NCBI RefSeq assembly: GCF_001039355.2
Contig: NW_019774681.1
Coordinates: 220,632 to 284,631, forward strand
Reading direction: 5' to 3'
DNA length: 64,000 bases
DNA from: Lingula anatina
Taxonomy: Eukaryota; Brachiopoda; Lingulata; Lingulida; Lingulidae
A program made the position numbers and the translations under genes. The notes under the pieces were generated by a model. That model searched no databases and was not told the DNA's origin. It was given only the letters and a program-made list of their open reading frames with translations. Each line of letters starts with the position of its first letter. The first letter of the stretch is position 1. Below, piece after piece: positions 1-13,644 of this stretch.

Positions 1-1985
1 TGTGCATTGCTTGGTGACTCCTATGGACCATGCTGTATCACCAGGGGTGACGAGAGCGGATCCTTCATTTTAATTGTCAAAAAACCCTTGAATGTATTTG
101 TCATTAAGCTGTGATATAATTTGCACTCAATTACAGCAAAGGATGATGTATCTTTCAGGACCTAATTGAAAGCAATAGATTAGTTCTGCTCTACTAAGAA
201 ATAGCAAATGACGTAGACATACAGGTATTTCTTTTTTCGTGAAGAGCAATAACTTTGATAAGTGATTGTGAAAAGGATAGGTCATTTGTATGATCTTCTG
301 AGCATTACCAGACCATATTGTTATTCTCATTGTCCTTTAATTTCACTTTCACATATCAAAGTATTATTCAGGGATGAAAACTCACCACATTGTGGTTCCC
401 AAATTGAGAACAGTATGCCTGAGATCCAGATACAGTACGAGACTCCAATACTCAAATCCTCCAGGAGTCATCAGTGAAAAAATAATTAAATTGTGATGCA
501 GGATTGATACAAGAGTTGTCAGTTTATTATTCATGAGAAATTGGCACTGGGAGATGTAGAAACAGTCCCAGTTAGCAGTATGCCATTGTTCCCATCCTAG
601 GGAGCGAGTGGAAAACCTTGGAATACCATACACATTAAAGAGGAGGATGGGTCTTTTAGAAGAAACAGATAGTTCTTTATTCCTTGATAATGGGTGAGTG
701 GGTCTTTTAAAAAGTTAAATGTACATTAAAAGGAAATTATGGAAATTGATCATTTGAAAGTTTTTTAAATGTCTTATTGTGTTCAAGTCTTTTAAGGCTG
801 GATGGCAAATTATTGAAAAAAAAATTTTTTAAGAAACTTTGTATGAAAACGGTTCTCTTGAAGGCAAAAAGTGATAGGAGTCATCTACCTGATATCATAG
901 GTTGGTGCAAAACAAGATTTCACGGCTAGTTTTACATGTCTAGACAATTGTCACAGGTGAATCCCCCTCTTCAATTCCCTGCCCTTTGCAGCAAATCAGC
1001 TCGATAAAGTTGTCTTGATCATGGAAAGGATAACACAAGACATAAATATTTGTGGAGCTACAAGTGACACTCCATTGTCCAACAGTGACTTAATCTAAAA
1101 AGGAATAGGTACAAGACCCATTGTTCCCAAATTGATCCGATTACAAGCCGAAGACTGCTGAATTCTGTTGAATGGTTGAGTTGCTGGGCAGGTAGGAATG
1201 GATAAAACTGACAATACGTTGGGGATATAATTATTATGAAAAAGCAAGATGATACCAGAAATATTGATTAAATTATTTATTTTCTGGAATGTTTAGAGGC
1301 GTTGGTATAATATGACTGGCAGTTTGAGATGAAAGAAGTTTATTGAATTTGGGAAAGATAGTGGGCACAGTGGATCAAGAAGTCTCAGGTGAAAAGTTTT
1401 GAGATAAAAAGAAACAGCAGAACTTACATAATTCCTTTGACAATGTATCATTTCTATGGTAGTGAAACCTTGTGCTGAATGGTGTGTTATTATTTGCATT
1501 GAAAGACATTGAATTTTCCAACTGCACTTCTTTAGTTTTGTTGTGGTACATAGTAAATTTAAAACAGAACTTCCTTGTAAAGGTATTTAGTACATATTAA
1601 ATGATACCAAGTTATTTTGTAATTGATTAAAAAAACAAAATAAGTTAAAATATGTTGTTGTGTATCTTCACATTTCTGACTGCTGTAGCAAGTAATTTCT
1701 TTAAATACAGGCTGCCCTATATCTTGGGGTATATCAAAACAATGAAAAGGATATGTGCTTTTAACTTTTAACAGATCAGCATTTCTTTTTATATTATTAT
1801 CTGGGTTTTTACTTTTATAATCCACATACAGTACACAATTATAGGAAAAGTATGTCTAATTTTCAAATTAAAAAAAAAAAGTTTTGAAAGAATCACTAAA
1901 TTACATTGTATCCTTTGAAAATAAGATCTTGGATAAAGCAGTCTTGTTATGTTGTGATGTCAGGTAGACTTTTTCAGCTCTAAAA

Positions 1986-2130
1986 CCCCATTCCAATCAA
2001 CACATTGTTTTAGTTGGGTCTGTCCAACTCTATGGGAGATTCTCACTAAGTGCAATCAGTGGAATCAGCTTAATTGTTTGATACACCTCTTCATGCAGCT
2101 ATAAAATAAGGTACCCACATACATTTTTCC
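1986..2130 (+). repeat. Degenerate copy of short interspersed (MITE-like) element
   Basis: This resembles the element inserted at 23778-24003. Both have a CCCCATT-TCCA start, a TTTTAG followed by a short palindrome (here GTTGGGTC-TGTCCAAC), then GGGAGATTCTCACTA, a central AATCAGCTTAATTG block and a degraded GCTATAAAATAAGG end. It is even closer in its centre to the copy at 7687-7810. No coding capacity. The ends are approximate and no clear target-site duplication is visible. Confidence 0.5.
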
Positions 2131-5100
2131 CCTAGCTGCTCAAGGAGTCATAACATTCAGTTAAGCAGATTGCATTTAACTAGAACCCTGGCAGAGTTGA
2201 ACTGCCCCAACTAGTAAAATGCGTCTATCTGAATGCTCCCTAAGTTAGAATAGTTGTGAATGCGCCTTTTAAGTGAACTGGGGCTAACTACATCTGATGT
2301 CACCACCGGTGCAACAGGGGCCACTGAACAGATAGATACCTCATCGTAGTAGGACGGTAACATCAAAGGAACTAAACTAGGTCTGTTACTGGGGGAAATA
2401 GGTAGAAATGTAATGACCCTCATCATTTGGCCCAGTGTATCAAGAGCTGTATTGTCCCTGAATACACAAAGATGGGCTACTGAGTAGGGACTATGGTTCT
2501 TCTGAGTTAGTTTTGTGTTGGTAAGAAAGCTGACAGGAAGTACAAGTAGCTTGTTTACGGAATGCTGATAATCTGTTTGAAACTATTTCTTCTGGTATGG
2601 TCCCATTCACTCCGGTTGGGGGCTTCATAATTTATTCTAAAGCAGTTTATATTTGTAGATCACAACCCTGTTGCCACCCCTGTGCTCTTGGAGTGACCCA
2701 TGGGGAGTCAGAATAGTGATATATGCCACTTATTAAGTGCACTCGTGTAAAGAGTATTGGCTGCTGTGGACAACAATCTCAGCAAATGATAACATTATCA
2801 TCAGTAATATCATACACACAGTAGCAGGTATGAGTAGAACAACAATAACGTGAGAAAAGCAGCAAAGGAGGACTGGAAGGGGGAACAGATCTTGAGATTG
2901 ACTTTATTGTTATGGAAGCTGAAGTTAGTTCCTTTGATGTTAGAATGGTACAGAAAAAAACCTAAGGAGTTAGTGTGAGAAATAGTACAGAAGCTGAAAA
3001 GTTAATGGGGCACATTACAAGTTGTATTACTAAGGGTCTTTTGTTATCTTTTTCTGTGTTGGTTAGAGTTGTTAAACAAGAAAATTTAGTCATTAAATTT
3101 AACAATTCAGCCTCTGTCCCTTTTAAGAAATAGGAACTGAAAATAGAGTTTCACATGTTGAAATAGCATTTTTTTCAGTGCACTGAAACAAGAAAATGAC
3201 CATATTCTGATGTTTAGTGTTATTAGGTTCTTAACATAATTTCAATAGAACAAAAATAATCATCCTTTTATAAATGTATTAAAAACAATACAAGCTAGTT
3301 TTATGCAGAATATCTATTTTACATTTTCTTGTTATTTATGATAAGCAGAAGAGCTACGTAACTATACGTGATTGCATTAGAGAAGAAAATAAGTTCGGTC
3401 TTGTGTCACCCAGGTATGGGAAGTGAACTGTGTACATTAAATCAAGTCTATGAGGTATGTTAGTGGTGCCATTAGCCAAAAAGAACAAGAAACTAAGAAA
3501 ACACCCATGAATTTATTGCCATTAGTTACTTCATAAAGTGGTTTACCTCCCCTGGCTAAGTTTTTCTTTGATACGGCTTTATTATGTTGCACCTCTAGTG
3601 TGGCACCAAACAGCCCATTGCTGTTACCAAATGTGTCACCAGATTATTCCTACACGGGGAATTTGCATGTATTCCTGTATACAAAAAATGTGAATGGAAA
3701 TTGCAGCACAGGAATCACGTCTGGTGTGCTTGGCTCCGTGTTCTGATGTGTTCACACACACACCACACTGCCTATAGCATGATAGAGAACCAAGAAGTAC
3801 CCAATTTTAAAGTACCCAGTTTTAAAGAGAACCAAGGCAAGGTAATGAATTACAACTTTATTTAATTTCCATGGCATACCTAGAAATAGCAAAGCACATT
3901 TAAGTGTCAAGTAACTCCACAAGGTAATAGATTAAAACTTTTTTTAGATTTCCAAGGTATTGTTCTACAATTATTGACATTAATTTTTGGGTTCTATAAT
4001 ATATCCCTTCTGTAAACTTGACTTTACTGTGTATTCTCTGTCCTCAAGTTCATAGTACCAGCCAGTTCTGTGTTTCCGTCTTTGTTTTACATAGGTTAGT
4101 GGTAACCCATGCTGACATTTTGGCACAAAAACATTGGCGCTGCAGGGAGAATATTTTGTTAATTAACAGAAGCTGTTGTTTTAATGAGAGCACAGTCAGC
4201 TGCTGTCAAATTGTATCTGAAGGATTACAAAGAACCCTTGATATTTCAGTTGAAATGTTATTGTACTGTTTTTATTTTTCTTTTTGACCTGTTGTGCTTA
4301 AAATTTCGGCTAAGTGCTTATGACATTTGCAATACAGTGCCTGCTGTTCATTTTAAAAGTGAGGGATTTTTTTTTCTAAAAAAGACGTACAATTTTCAGC
4401 AGAGCTCAGACGAGTTGGATAGAATCTTTCCAGTTCAGATACAATTTTAACTGGCCTGATAATTTTTTTCAAAAAAATTCTAAGCGATACTAAGCGATAA
4501 CAATAATGACACCAAGGCATAATTTTATAGGTCTAAAATGCCCATCAGGCCATTATAAAATATAAGATAGAATCACTACTTTTAACTTTAAAATGTTTTC
4601 CTTAAACATCTATTAACTTTCCATTCAACCCAGTATCACTTTCACACCTGTATTTGATGACTTTTAAAGGGATTTCTCCTTACTTAGGTTAAGTTAGAAT
4701 GAAAGACTTAATAACAACACGTGCAAGCAAGTCCTCTCCCTGCAGGCAAGTGTCACCAAAAATATGTCGTTTTTACTGTTCGTGGTGTGACAGTGATAAC
4801 CAAACCTTGGGGGTAGAGGTCTTATAAGTTTATCAATCTTGTTCCTTTATTTATCACCTGAAGTAATTTGCGCACCTGGGATTTCACACCTTGGTGACTA
4901 CAGCTTTGGTAGAGAAGACATGCAGTTTACAGATCTGCTCAGTGACATTGAGAACTAGCTGAAAAGAATCGAGACTCTTTGATCACTTTGTAGGTGTAGG
5001 ATGGTAATAATAATGATTTTTGACATATTACCAGTTGTTAAATGAAGGTAGAGCAATTGTACTCGTACTTAAAACATATACTTTATACTAGCTACAGTTG

Positions 5101-5650
5101 AATTTTTTGTGTAAGTCTTAATTTTGAAGGGAAATTTACCTAAGAAATGTGCAAATCAAGTTGAATCTCCTGAAAGCACCATATTATTAAGTTTTTTTCT
5201 TCAGCTTTTTATCAAAACAAATTTCCCAAGCATGCAAGATCCAAGCTACAGTGACAACCACCTGTAAGACTGTAATAATGGTATAATAATTGTCCAGAAG
5301 ATTGCCTAATTAGATATCTGCTATGTAAGGACGACCCTTTGAGGGACCCCCAAGAAGGAGTTATCTGATGCACTAAGAGATAACCTAGGTTGCAGGTTGG
5401 GCAAGAAATGGAGAGAAAGACCTATTAGTCCCTGTTGTTCGGCATAATGGTTCTAGATTATTATTCCATTACCTCTGATTACAACCATCATCACTTAGAG
5501 CCATTTGTCCTCTCCCTACTGTTGCATTCAAAGTTACATGGTAATTAAGGGGTAGAGGCTGTGAGATCCCACACTGAGCTTTGATGAATGGATAGGAGAC
5601 CTATCTGTTGTGATTGTAGTGGAACAATGGCCTCTGAGGTTAGTCTACCT

Positions 5651-5805
5651 GTTTATTGCTTGTATGCTTGCTTGTGTAAAAAAGAACACTTTGTGAAAAG
5701 ATCGGCTGTGAGCAAAGGAGAACAGTGTTAACTGTGTTAGATATTGGGTTTTTATTGCTTGTAAACTTGCTTTAGAAAAAAAGGAGAAAACTTTGTGAAG
5801 AAACG
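5651..5805 (+). repeat. Imperfect local direct repeat
   Basis: TTTATTGCTTGTA, a CTTGCTT segment, an A-run and ACTTTGTGAA appear at about 5651-5702 and again at about 5752-5805, near 100 bp apart. Both copies are diverged. Nothing suggests coding. Confidence 0.4.
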
Positions 5806-6367
5806 TTTTTTTGGAGGTGAGGGAGTAGTCTACCTCAGGTGTGTTACATCTAGGAGCTTTAAGTGATACAAATGAAGGTAAGGCAATATAAATTTAAACT
5901 TCAGTATCCACTTAGTGAATTTACAGCAAAATGCTTGAGAAGACTTAGAAGAAATATGATGTTATCTCACGAAACTGGGATATATTTGTAGTATGAACTT
6001 AAATGATCATATTGGATATATGTACATATAAGTAGTAATATGAAACTAGCTTCAGTTATATTTTGGAGTATAAAAATCTGTTTTCGTGTGGCAGATATAT
6101 ATGATTACCCTCAGTAAGATATTAGGACATGACACAATTGAATTGCATATTTGATAACTTGTCAAGGTTTGAAGTCATGAAACTCAGAAAAGATTAAACT
6201 GACACATGCAATAGGAGTGTAACCTGGTGCATTGTGATGAAGTAGATAAACTAAGTAGACTGCTATTAGGAAAGGCAGGTAATAAAGCAGCCTGTCGCTA
6301 GCATAAATTTCTTTTGGAGATTGAAAATGGCGCCTCAAAACAAATATTAACAGTAGCTGAGCCTTTG

Positions 6368-6468
6368 ATGCTCATGTCGTCGCGTCCTACAATACTATTA
6401 AAGAAGCAGTGGCTTAATTTGAAAGCCTCACTGATTGTTGAAACCCACTTCAAAGAGACGGAAGGAAG
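6368..6468 (+). CDS. Candidate 5' coding exon of the KIF26-like gene (weak)
   Basis: An open frame with ATG at 6368 and a second ATG at 6374 runs to a consensus donor (GGAAG/gtaagt) after 6468. It leaves two bases (AG), which join the one base carried by the exon at 9156 to make an Arg codon, so the phases agree. The frame is open upstream of the ATG for about 20 codons before a stop. The predicted peptide of about 33 residues starts MLMSSRPTILLKK and is not one I recognise. A phase match happens one time in three by chance, and the open stretch is short. It could be the true first exon, an alternative first exon, or chance. Confidence 0.2.
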
Positions 6469-7686
6469 GTAAGTGTAAGTGACCAGGAGGAAAAAGGGTT
6501 TCTTTGAGGGGAGGAGGGGGGGGGTGAAGACAGATTTCTTCAGTTTTATGCACAGAGTGCTTAATTTAGTTCGTTTTTCTCTGATATTGATATTATTTTA
6601 CTTTAAAAAATTGAATACTAGTATTTTTATCAAAAATTTAAGTGATCAATTCAAAAACATGTAGAGATGAGGTTTACCTCCTCAAACATTCTTTGTGTGG
6701 TTTACCGTTCATTTTTGAAGTGTGTGTAGGAGGGGGGTCAGTGACAAAGAAAGGATAAAAAAAATGAAGTTGGCAAAGGTTGTTTTCTCTCCCATGTCCA
6801 TCTGTTCTATGTTGAGCCATACCACACATCAAGGTTGATGTTGGCTTTTGTTTGAACAAGATTGTTCAAATTTTGGAACTTCATTTTCTCAGCATGTGTC
6901 TTACTATGGTTCATATCCGAGTTTTTCTTTTCAATTTTTTTCACGATTGTGACTTGTCACCAGAATCCCTTTTTTCTTCTGATCAGTAACCCCTAGCTAA
7001 ATTACTAGTAACCCCTGCAATTACTACATATTTTGATCCAATTTTGTGGTACATAGAGCTTTACATGTAGGGGTCCTTTCATGAAAAGTTACCGGTTTCG
7101 ATAACACTCTGGGCCTTTATTCATTGAAACCTATACTGGTTTTAGCACTTAAAGTGTACAACTTCAGAAGAAAAATTGGTTTATCCCTGCTGATATAGTT
7201 ATGAAATACAGGTAATATATACTTTGGGATTGAAATGGTCCCCAAAACCACATGTCACAAATCTTGCATGCAAGGGGACAAGCTAGTAACCATCCTGTTA
7301 GATTTGTCCACTTCTGTCAGGACCTAACAGCTTCATGGATGCAATATGGTAATGTGTAAGCACAGTAAGCTTTAGTTCCTATCTACTTCACAGTGTTTCA
7401 TGTTGCATGTTGTTTTAAAACAATGATCAGCTTGTAGTTGGTAGGATACTCTGGACTGCTGTCGCCTGTTTTTCACGTAAAATGATATTTGACAAAAGCA
7501 CTTTATTTGTCCAGTCTGAATAATTGGACATTTTGGCAATCATGCGTGAACTGTTCAGGTTTTTGTATGACAGATAGCTTCCGCAGCAGTTTAATGGAAA
7601 TATCAATAAGTTAGATTTTGTTGAGTGTGCAGATGAAGAATCATCTTGTTGCATCTTTTCTAAGACTGCATTTAGTTCAATCATAC

Positions 7687-7810
7687 TAGTTGGGTCAGTC
7701 CAACTCTGGGGGAGATTCTTGCTTAAGTGCAATCAGTGGAATCAGCTTAATTGTCTGACGCACCTCCTAGAGCAGCTAGGGGGTAATTAACTGGCATGTG
7801 CTGGTTGGGA
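7687..7810 (+). repeat. Second degenerate copy of the same short element family
   Basis: It shares TTGGGTC-GTCCAACTC, GGGAGATTCT and the AGTGCAATCAGTGGAATCAG block with the copy at 1986-2130. Its right part, AGGGGGTAATTAACTG, is shared with the insertion at 23778-24003. Three related copies in one window point to a non-autonomous interspersed repeat. The ends are approximate. Confidence 0.55.
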
Positions 7811-9155
7811 AAGAAGGGGCAGATATTGCAGGTAAGATATTCTCAAGTAGCATTTAATAGGTCTTCTTTTCCTTAATGGAAAAGTATTTAATTGATCAGC
7901 ACTCAAGATGAGATTTATCATTGATTTTCATTTTGATTTGTGGTTTTTACCTGGAGGCTGGATAAAAGTAATATGGAGTAAAATCCTGCTGTATGTGACA
8001 TCCCAGCAGAGATGGTGGTGACTGTGGCCCCCAATGTCATCTCATCCCTGTCCCTACATCTATCAGGAGAAACAGATATAAATCTGAAGGGAATAACAAT
8101 ACAGTTATGGTGTCTTGATGTTATCAAGCTCTGTCAATCTTCCAACTTGTTGTAACCACATTGGATGCTGCTTGGCAAAAGAGTTTTTCATTTACTACCC
8201 ACTCATTGATAAAGGGTAGCGTTTGTAGAGCGGCACAGATGTGTGCACGGAGGCAGGCGACAGCATAAATGGAGATTTGTCATGTGCAGAGGCATATCAT
8301 TGCAGAACGCTCAGCTGACTGACTTGATTTGACCAGCGCAGTCAATTAAAAGTAGAGTTTTTCATTAGGAGTGCCTGTTTGGTAATAATTGACTACGTCT
8401 ATTAGCTCAGATTTGTTACAAGTGAAAATTAATTGCAAATGAATGATTAGGGTTGAACCATAGTTCACGAATATTACAATCTCTACTGGCATGGACAAAG
8501 GAGAAAAGAAAGGGCATATGGTGATACAAGGACTTGCTGCTAAAAGATGCACTTAAGTGTCGCTTTGTAGAGTTATTTTATTGCTGTTTGACTTATGGTG
8601 ATTCTGTAGGTTTGGGATTATAGGTGGCTTTGATGGAACAATTAGTATTAGGAAATACCACCAGGATTCAGTGACAGAATAGACAGAACAAAATGCTCCG
8701 ACAGACTGTGCTAGAAATGATGGAAATGGATTTTCTCTGTTGTTCACCATTTTTATGATTTCATTTTCTTGTAGGTGGAGTTTTAGCAATTCTAAGCAAT
8801 TCTTTTGATGTTGCAGTAGTTGATATCTGTCATAAAAAGAATTAACCGACCAGCCAAGCAGAACAGTCATTTAAGATGGACAACGGCTTGATGCATGAAA
8901 GGAAATTACAACACCAAATTTAATTTTTGTGTCTCCTAAAAAGGGCCATTTCCCCCTCGTTTTCCTGAAGCACTTTTTATTACATGGCTGCAGGATTTGT
9001 AAGAATTGCGCTCCGTGCCTAGTATATAACATAGCAGTACCAAGAGGTGACGGATTTAAAACATACTTGTCTCTATACCCTAGCCAGAGGGGACATTAAA
9101 AAATGTCAAAGTAGAGAATATTTCCTGATTATTTTCTTCTTATTCATTATTTTAG

Positions 9156-9285
9156 ATTAGCGAGGCAAAGCCGAGCCCATCATTCATCTAACGGGAATAA
9201 CTCTCCCAGTCCAGTTGCAGCCCAAGCTCAGGCCTACCTGGAACAGAACGTGTTACTGTGGATGAACCCAGCCAAGCAAAACCAG
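9156..9285 (+). CDS. KIF26: KIF26-like exon: N-terminal segment
   Basis: A pyrimidine-rich acceptor ending in TTTTAG lies just upstream and the donor is CAG/gtaaga. The exon carries one base of a split codon and then 43 codons, ending in phase 0. That phase fits the next exon, which starts ATG TAT in phase 0. The peptide starts [15 protein letters not shown] and ends [13 protein letters not shown]. It is Asn/Ser-rich and then probably helical. No catalytic motif is present; it lies in the poorly conserved region N-terminal to the motor. The assignment rests on splice sites and phase more than on sequence similarity. The acceptor could also be the AG at 9159-9160, which would change the phase. 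Confidence 0.75.
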
Positions 9286-12200
9286 GTAAGAATTTTTTAG
9301 ATAGCCAGTGGACAGTAGTGAAGTGAAGTGAAGTACATAGTGTGGACACTACACAAGTACTAAAATGAAAAGAGTCAAAGAGAGATAGTTAAGACAAACT
9401 GTGCATGCCCAATGATTGATCAGCTTTAGTTGACTACTGGGAGTGAGTGTTTAAAAATTAAAAGCAATGGTAACTACCTTATTCCACCACAGGTAAAATT
9501 GTATCAAGCTCCAGACCAATGTTATCAAAGATTTAAAAGAGTTAGTGGCATAAAAGAATATGATATTTCTGTAACAAGCGGACATGAAAACCATTTGAGG
9601 GTTTACAGTGTTGTTGTTGAAAATTAACCATAATCAAAGTTTCACTAATTTTTTTCAATATTGATGCTTTTAGTACACAAAGCATTTCTGTACCTGATGG
9701 CCTTTTTGCAATGCATAGTACCCAGTTTCTTTGGAAAAAGAGTAAGCTTGTCCTATCATGCAAGAGTGACGTAAAAGGAACCAAGTTTTCTGTCATTGAT
9801 TTGTGACCAGTCTGACTCTGTGACAGCGTATCTGGGGTCTCAAGTGAATTGCATGAGCAGAACAAAAAAAAAACGAAGCCTGCTCCCTGAAAAGAGGTTA
9901 AAAAACTTCATCATGTTTGAGCAGGTGTATCTGCTGACCCTAGATTTTGCGGCAGAATCACGAGAAAAATGTGATTGATTGTGAAGCGCTGGCATCCGGG
10001 ACCACCGAGTTCAGTACCTTCACATTTGAAGCCCCTGGTTTTGCGGCTGAGATTTGCCAGATTTATAGTTGATGGTAGCATTAAAAGATGGAAAAGGGAA
10101 AAAAATGACATTTGCAATTTACGCATAACATTAATGTTGTTTCATAATAAAAAGGTAAAAAATTGCCAAATATGGTCAATTTATTTGAACAAAAATTCCT
10201 TTAATATTTTAGACACAGTCAGTTACTGCATGCCAGCTTGACTTTCATGTCAGGTAGTAGAATTAAGTAGGAAAGAATTTTTAATGTTTTGCTGACATGA
10301 AAATAATGCGCAGTCTTTCATTCATTATGTATTTGTATTCTGGCAATGTGTATGTAGTGCAAACCCCAAAATTATGTTCCATAGATTAGAAAACAAATGG
10401 AATTTTAAGTTATTTAAGAATGATCCCTAATACTTAGCCCCTGTTGGCAATGCATGCCTTAAAACAGTTGTTTTACAAATTAGGCTTATCTTGCTCTTGC
10501 CTGGTCTAAGGTATTTTAAAGATGACATTTTAAAGTCGTAATGCAAATCAGTTACAGATAACGGACAAAAAATAGCATATTTGAGCATATAAAAAGCTGA
10601 AAGGGGAAGTATTAAGGTGAATAATTTTGATGAGTTTTCCTAAAATATCCCAGCTTTGTATGGAGGGCGTTGAACTTGAAGGCACAGTGTTGCATCTTAA
10701 AGTAAGTGGAACTGAGGGACGGGAAAGTATTGACAGGATCCATGTGCCATATGGCGTGTCTGGAAATAATGGCCAGTTTTAAGATGATTTAAATGAAAAA
10801 TATTTCAGTTTTCATTAAAAAATTAGAAGTTTCATTGTCCTACCCCTTTTGCAGTTCTGAGGAGCTTGTGAGGTTGTAAAAAGTAGGAAGAAAGTTTTAA
10901 AATGGTCAGTTCAGTGGGTTGATGGGTCAAGTGAGAGTTGATATAGTCCCCACTTGATGAGAGATGGCATAGTATAGAATCCCCACTTAATAAAAGATGG
11001 TATAGTATTCTGTGCATGATCTAGACATTTAAGTACTTTTCTTTGGGAGTTAGAGTGAAAATTTTGGCCATTTGTTTGTGACAGTAGTCATCTTCATTTG
11101 ACAAGCCCCACAAGTGACAATGAAATTATCCAAAATAAGTCTTTTATGAAGGTATCGGATGGATGCACTTCCAATGATATTTTCTTGTACCTGGCAGATT
11201 TCCCCCCTTTCAGTAGAGGTGATTTATAGCTTAATGCCTGTGTAAACTAAATTCTGCTTTAACTTATAGTTTAAAAATACATCATGGGAATAACTGTCTG
11301 AGCATATTTGCAATTTTATTTGGACAATGACTTTTTTTGAAAACTGCCCAAGGAACACAATGTTATGAATGATAAATGGTGAACTTCCTCTGATCAGTGA
11401 CAGTAAATGTCACTTTAACTTGTGTAATTTTTCCCTCCTTTCAGGAAAAGGGAGTTTTTGTCTTTGATAAAACAAAACAAAACAAGCAAATGATAAAATC
11501 TACACAAAGTTTGTTGTTGAAGTAGAGTTTTATTAGACACATTGAATGTTTAAAAGTCCTTAGCTGAAAACACAGACAGTGACTCACAGGAAATGAAGTA
11601 GAAAATGACATTGTAACAGAAAAATCAAATCACCATTTCCATACAAAAATCTTCACTTGAACTCATTTCCATGTCTTGTAAGGCATTCTTCTCAGTTTTT
11701 CCCCCCATAGCTTATGATATAGTAATGGCTGTCCCCACCAAATGACTGTCCCTATGTCTAATTAAAGATGTCCAGATAAGTTACTCTGTCTGCTTCCTGA
11801 ACCCAATTTTGGACAGGAAGATGGAGGAGAATTGTGGATTGTGTTGGGATGTGACAGTTGTGTTGAGATGTTACTATGAGCATATATTAATGTCAGCATT
11901 GTGACTTAGTTGTTTTTTAAGGTGCCCCAGACCAACCATCTTTATCATAAGAGACTGTCACACCGTAACCACAAGAAACAGAGCCTTGTGATTACTACAA
12001 ATTGATGTGGCTTCTTCGTGTGAGTCAGCTACCCCTGGTTTCGTAGCATGTCAGCTCCTGAGGCCACTTCATGTCACAAGAAAACTTCTCATAATCAATC
12101 AAATAAGTGCACTTTAGTTGAAGACGCTGGAGTGTGAATTGATACAACGTGACATAATCTTTGCCTGCTCACTTGCTGCTAGGCTTTGTCACAACTGAAT

Positions 12201-13574
12201 GCGTACATTGGCAGATGATTGTCTGTGACCTCTAATTATGAAGATGCTCACGTTCATCTTTTCTTTCCCAGCACCTGATGATTGGACATTGGAAATTGTT
12301 TAATGAAAAGTCAATTTGATTTAACTATGTGCTTGAGTTAATTTCACTCTGCAGATAGAACATCAAAAGGAATAGATAAAGGATACAACTCTAATTTGAA
12401 TATAATGGATTTCTTTAAAATAATATCTTCAGTGTTATCTGTCCCTTGGAAAATACTATATAATCAATTTTAGAAGATACACAAATGCGGTATTTGAACA
12501 CTTCGATACAATCATACATTTTTTTTGCTTGTTTTTCACACACACACGCACACACACACACACACACACACACGTTTAATCATTTATGGTTATTAGGCTA
12601 TTGGCTACATTTGGCCGCGCGCTATGTGGGCAATAGTGATGTAAGATGTGGAGCCAGTGTGGATTACTGGGCATGATCCAATGTTTGGAGAAGGGGAAAA
12701 GAAATATTTATCCTTCAAACACTGACAATGGGAATTAAACAGTTGGAGAGAGAATAGACAGTCCTGGCTATTGATTAATTAAGACCTGCTTTAACATTTC
12801 TGTAGTGACTGCTCCTGAAATTACAATTGGTGTTTCCATAGTGTTCTGATCCTAAGCTTAAATAAGATAAGACACTTAGTGTTTTTATAGCCCATTAACT
12901 GTGGTATATTGCCTCTGCAACTGACTATTTCCCTGTATTGTGAATAAGAATATTTGCCACACATGTCTTTTAAGGTTTTCCTTCACCCAATAGGTAGAAT
13001 GGTTCAAAAGATTATAACATGTCAACATTCTAAGGAGATTTTCACCCTATGGATAATTAAGCATTTTATGATTGATTAGGCATAAAATCTTTAATCAAAG
13101 CACAGGTGATTCTGTCACAGAGAGAGACACGTTAATTGAATTACCCGGATTTGTCTGGATGTAAATATTTCAGTTGGTAAATGTCATTATTCGTGCAGCT
13201 TTGTCCTCTGTGCAGCTTAGAACTGTGACAGGGACCAATTTCTTCACAAGTAGATGTTTGACGTGATCAAACAAGTGCACCAGTATATAACGTTATATAG
13301 TAAATATATGGGCCATTCCGTGGTATTTGTGTCCTGGNGTTTAATGAAAAGTCAATTTGATTTAACTATGTGCTTGAGTTAATTTCACTCTGCAGATAGA
13401 ACATCAAAAGGAATAGATAAAGGATACAACTCTAATTTGAATATAATGGATTTCTTTAAAATAATATCTTCAGTGTTATCTGTCGCTTGGAAAATACTAT
13501 ATAATCAATTTTAGAAGATACACAAATGCGGTATTTGAACACTTCGATACAATCATACATTTTTTTTGCTTGTT

Positions 13575-13644
<70 letters not shown>

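Larger units (their letters stand above)
1..9155. other. Non-coding region upstream of first certain exon (5' flank and/or intron)
   Basis: No open frame here resembles a known protein, and the short ORFs on both strands look like chance. The segment holds two degenerate copies of a short interspersed element (1986-2130 and 7687-7810), some weak local repeats, and one candidate coding segment ending at a perfect donor at 6468. The exon at 9156 has a good acceptor and starts in the middle of a codon, so at least one upstream exon must exist, either here or before the window. No promoter, TATA box or CpG-island-like stretch could be identified by eye. Confidence 0.6.

Noticed and set aside
8553-8870. 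105-codon ORF on the minus strand upstream of the first certain exon
   Set aside because: No recognisable domain or splice context; the length is within chance for this much DNA.
13456-13638. Cys-Val repeat ORF on the minus strand
   Set aside because: It is a translated (CA)n microsatellite.
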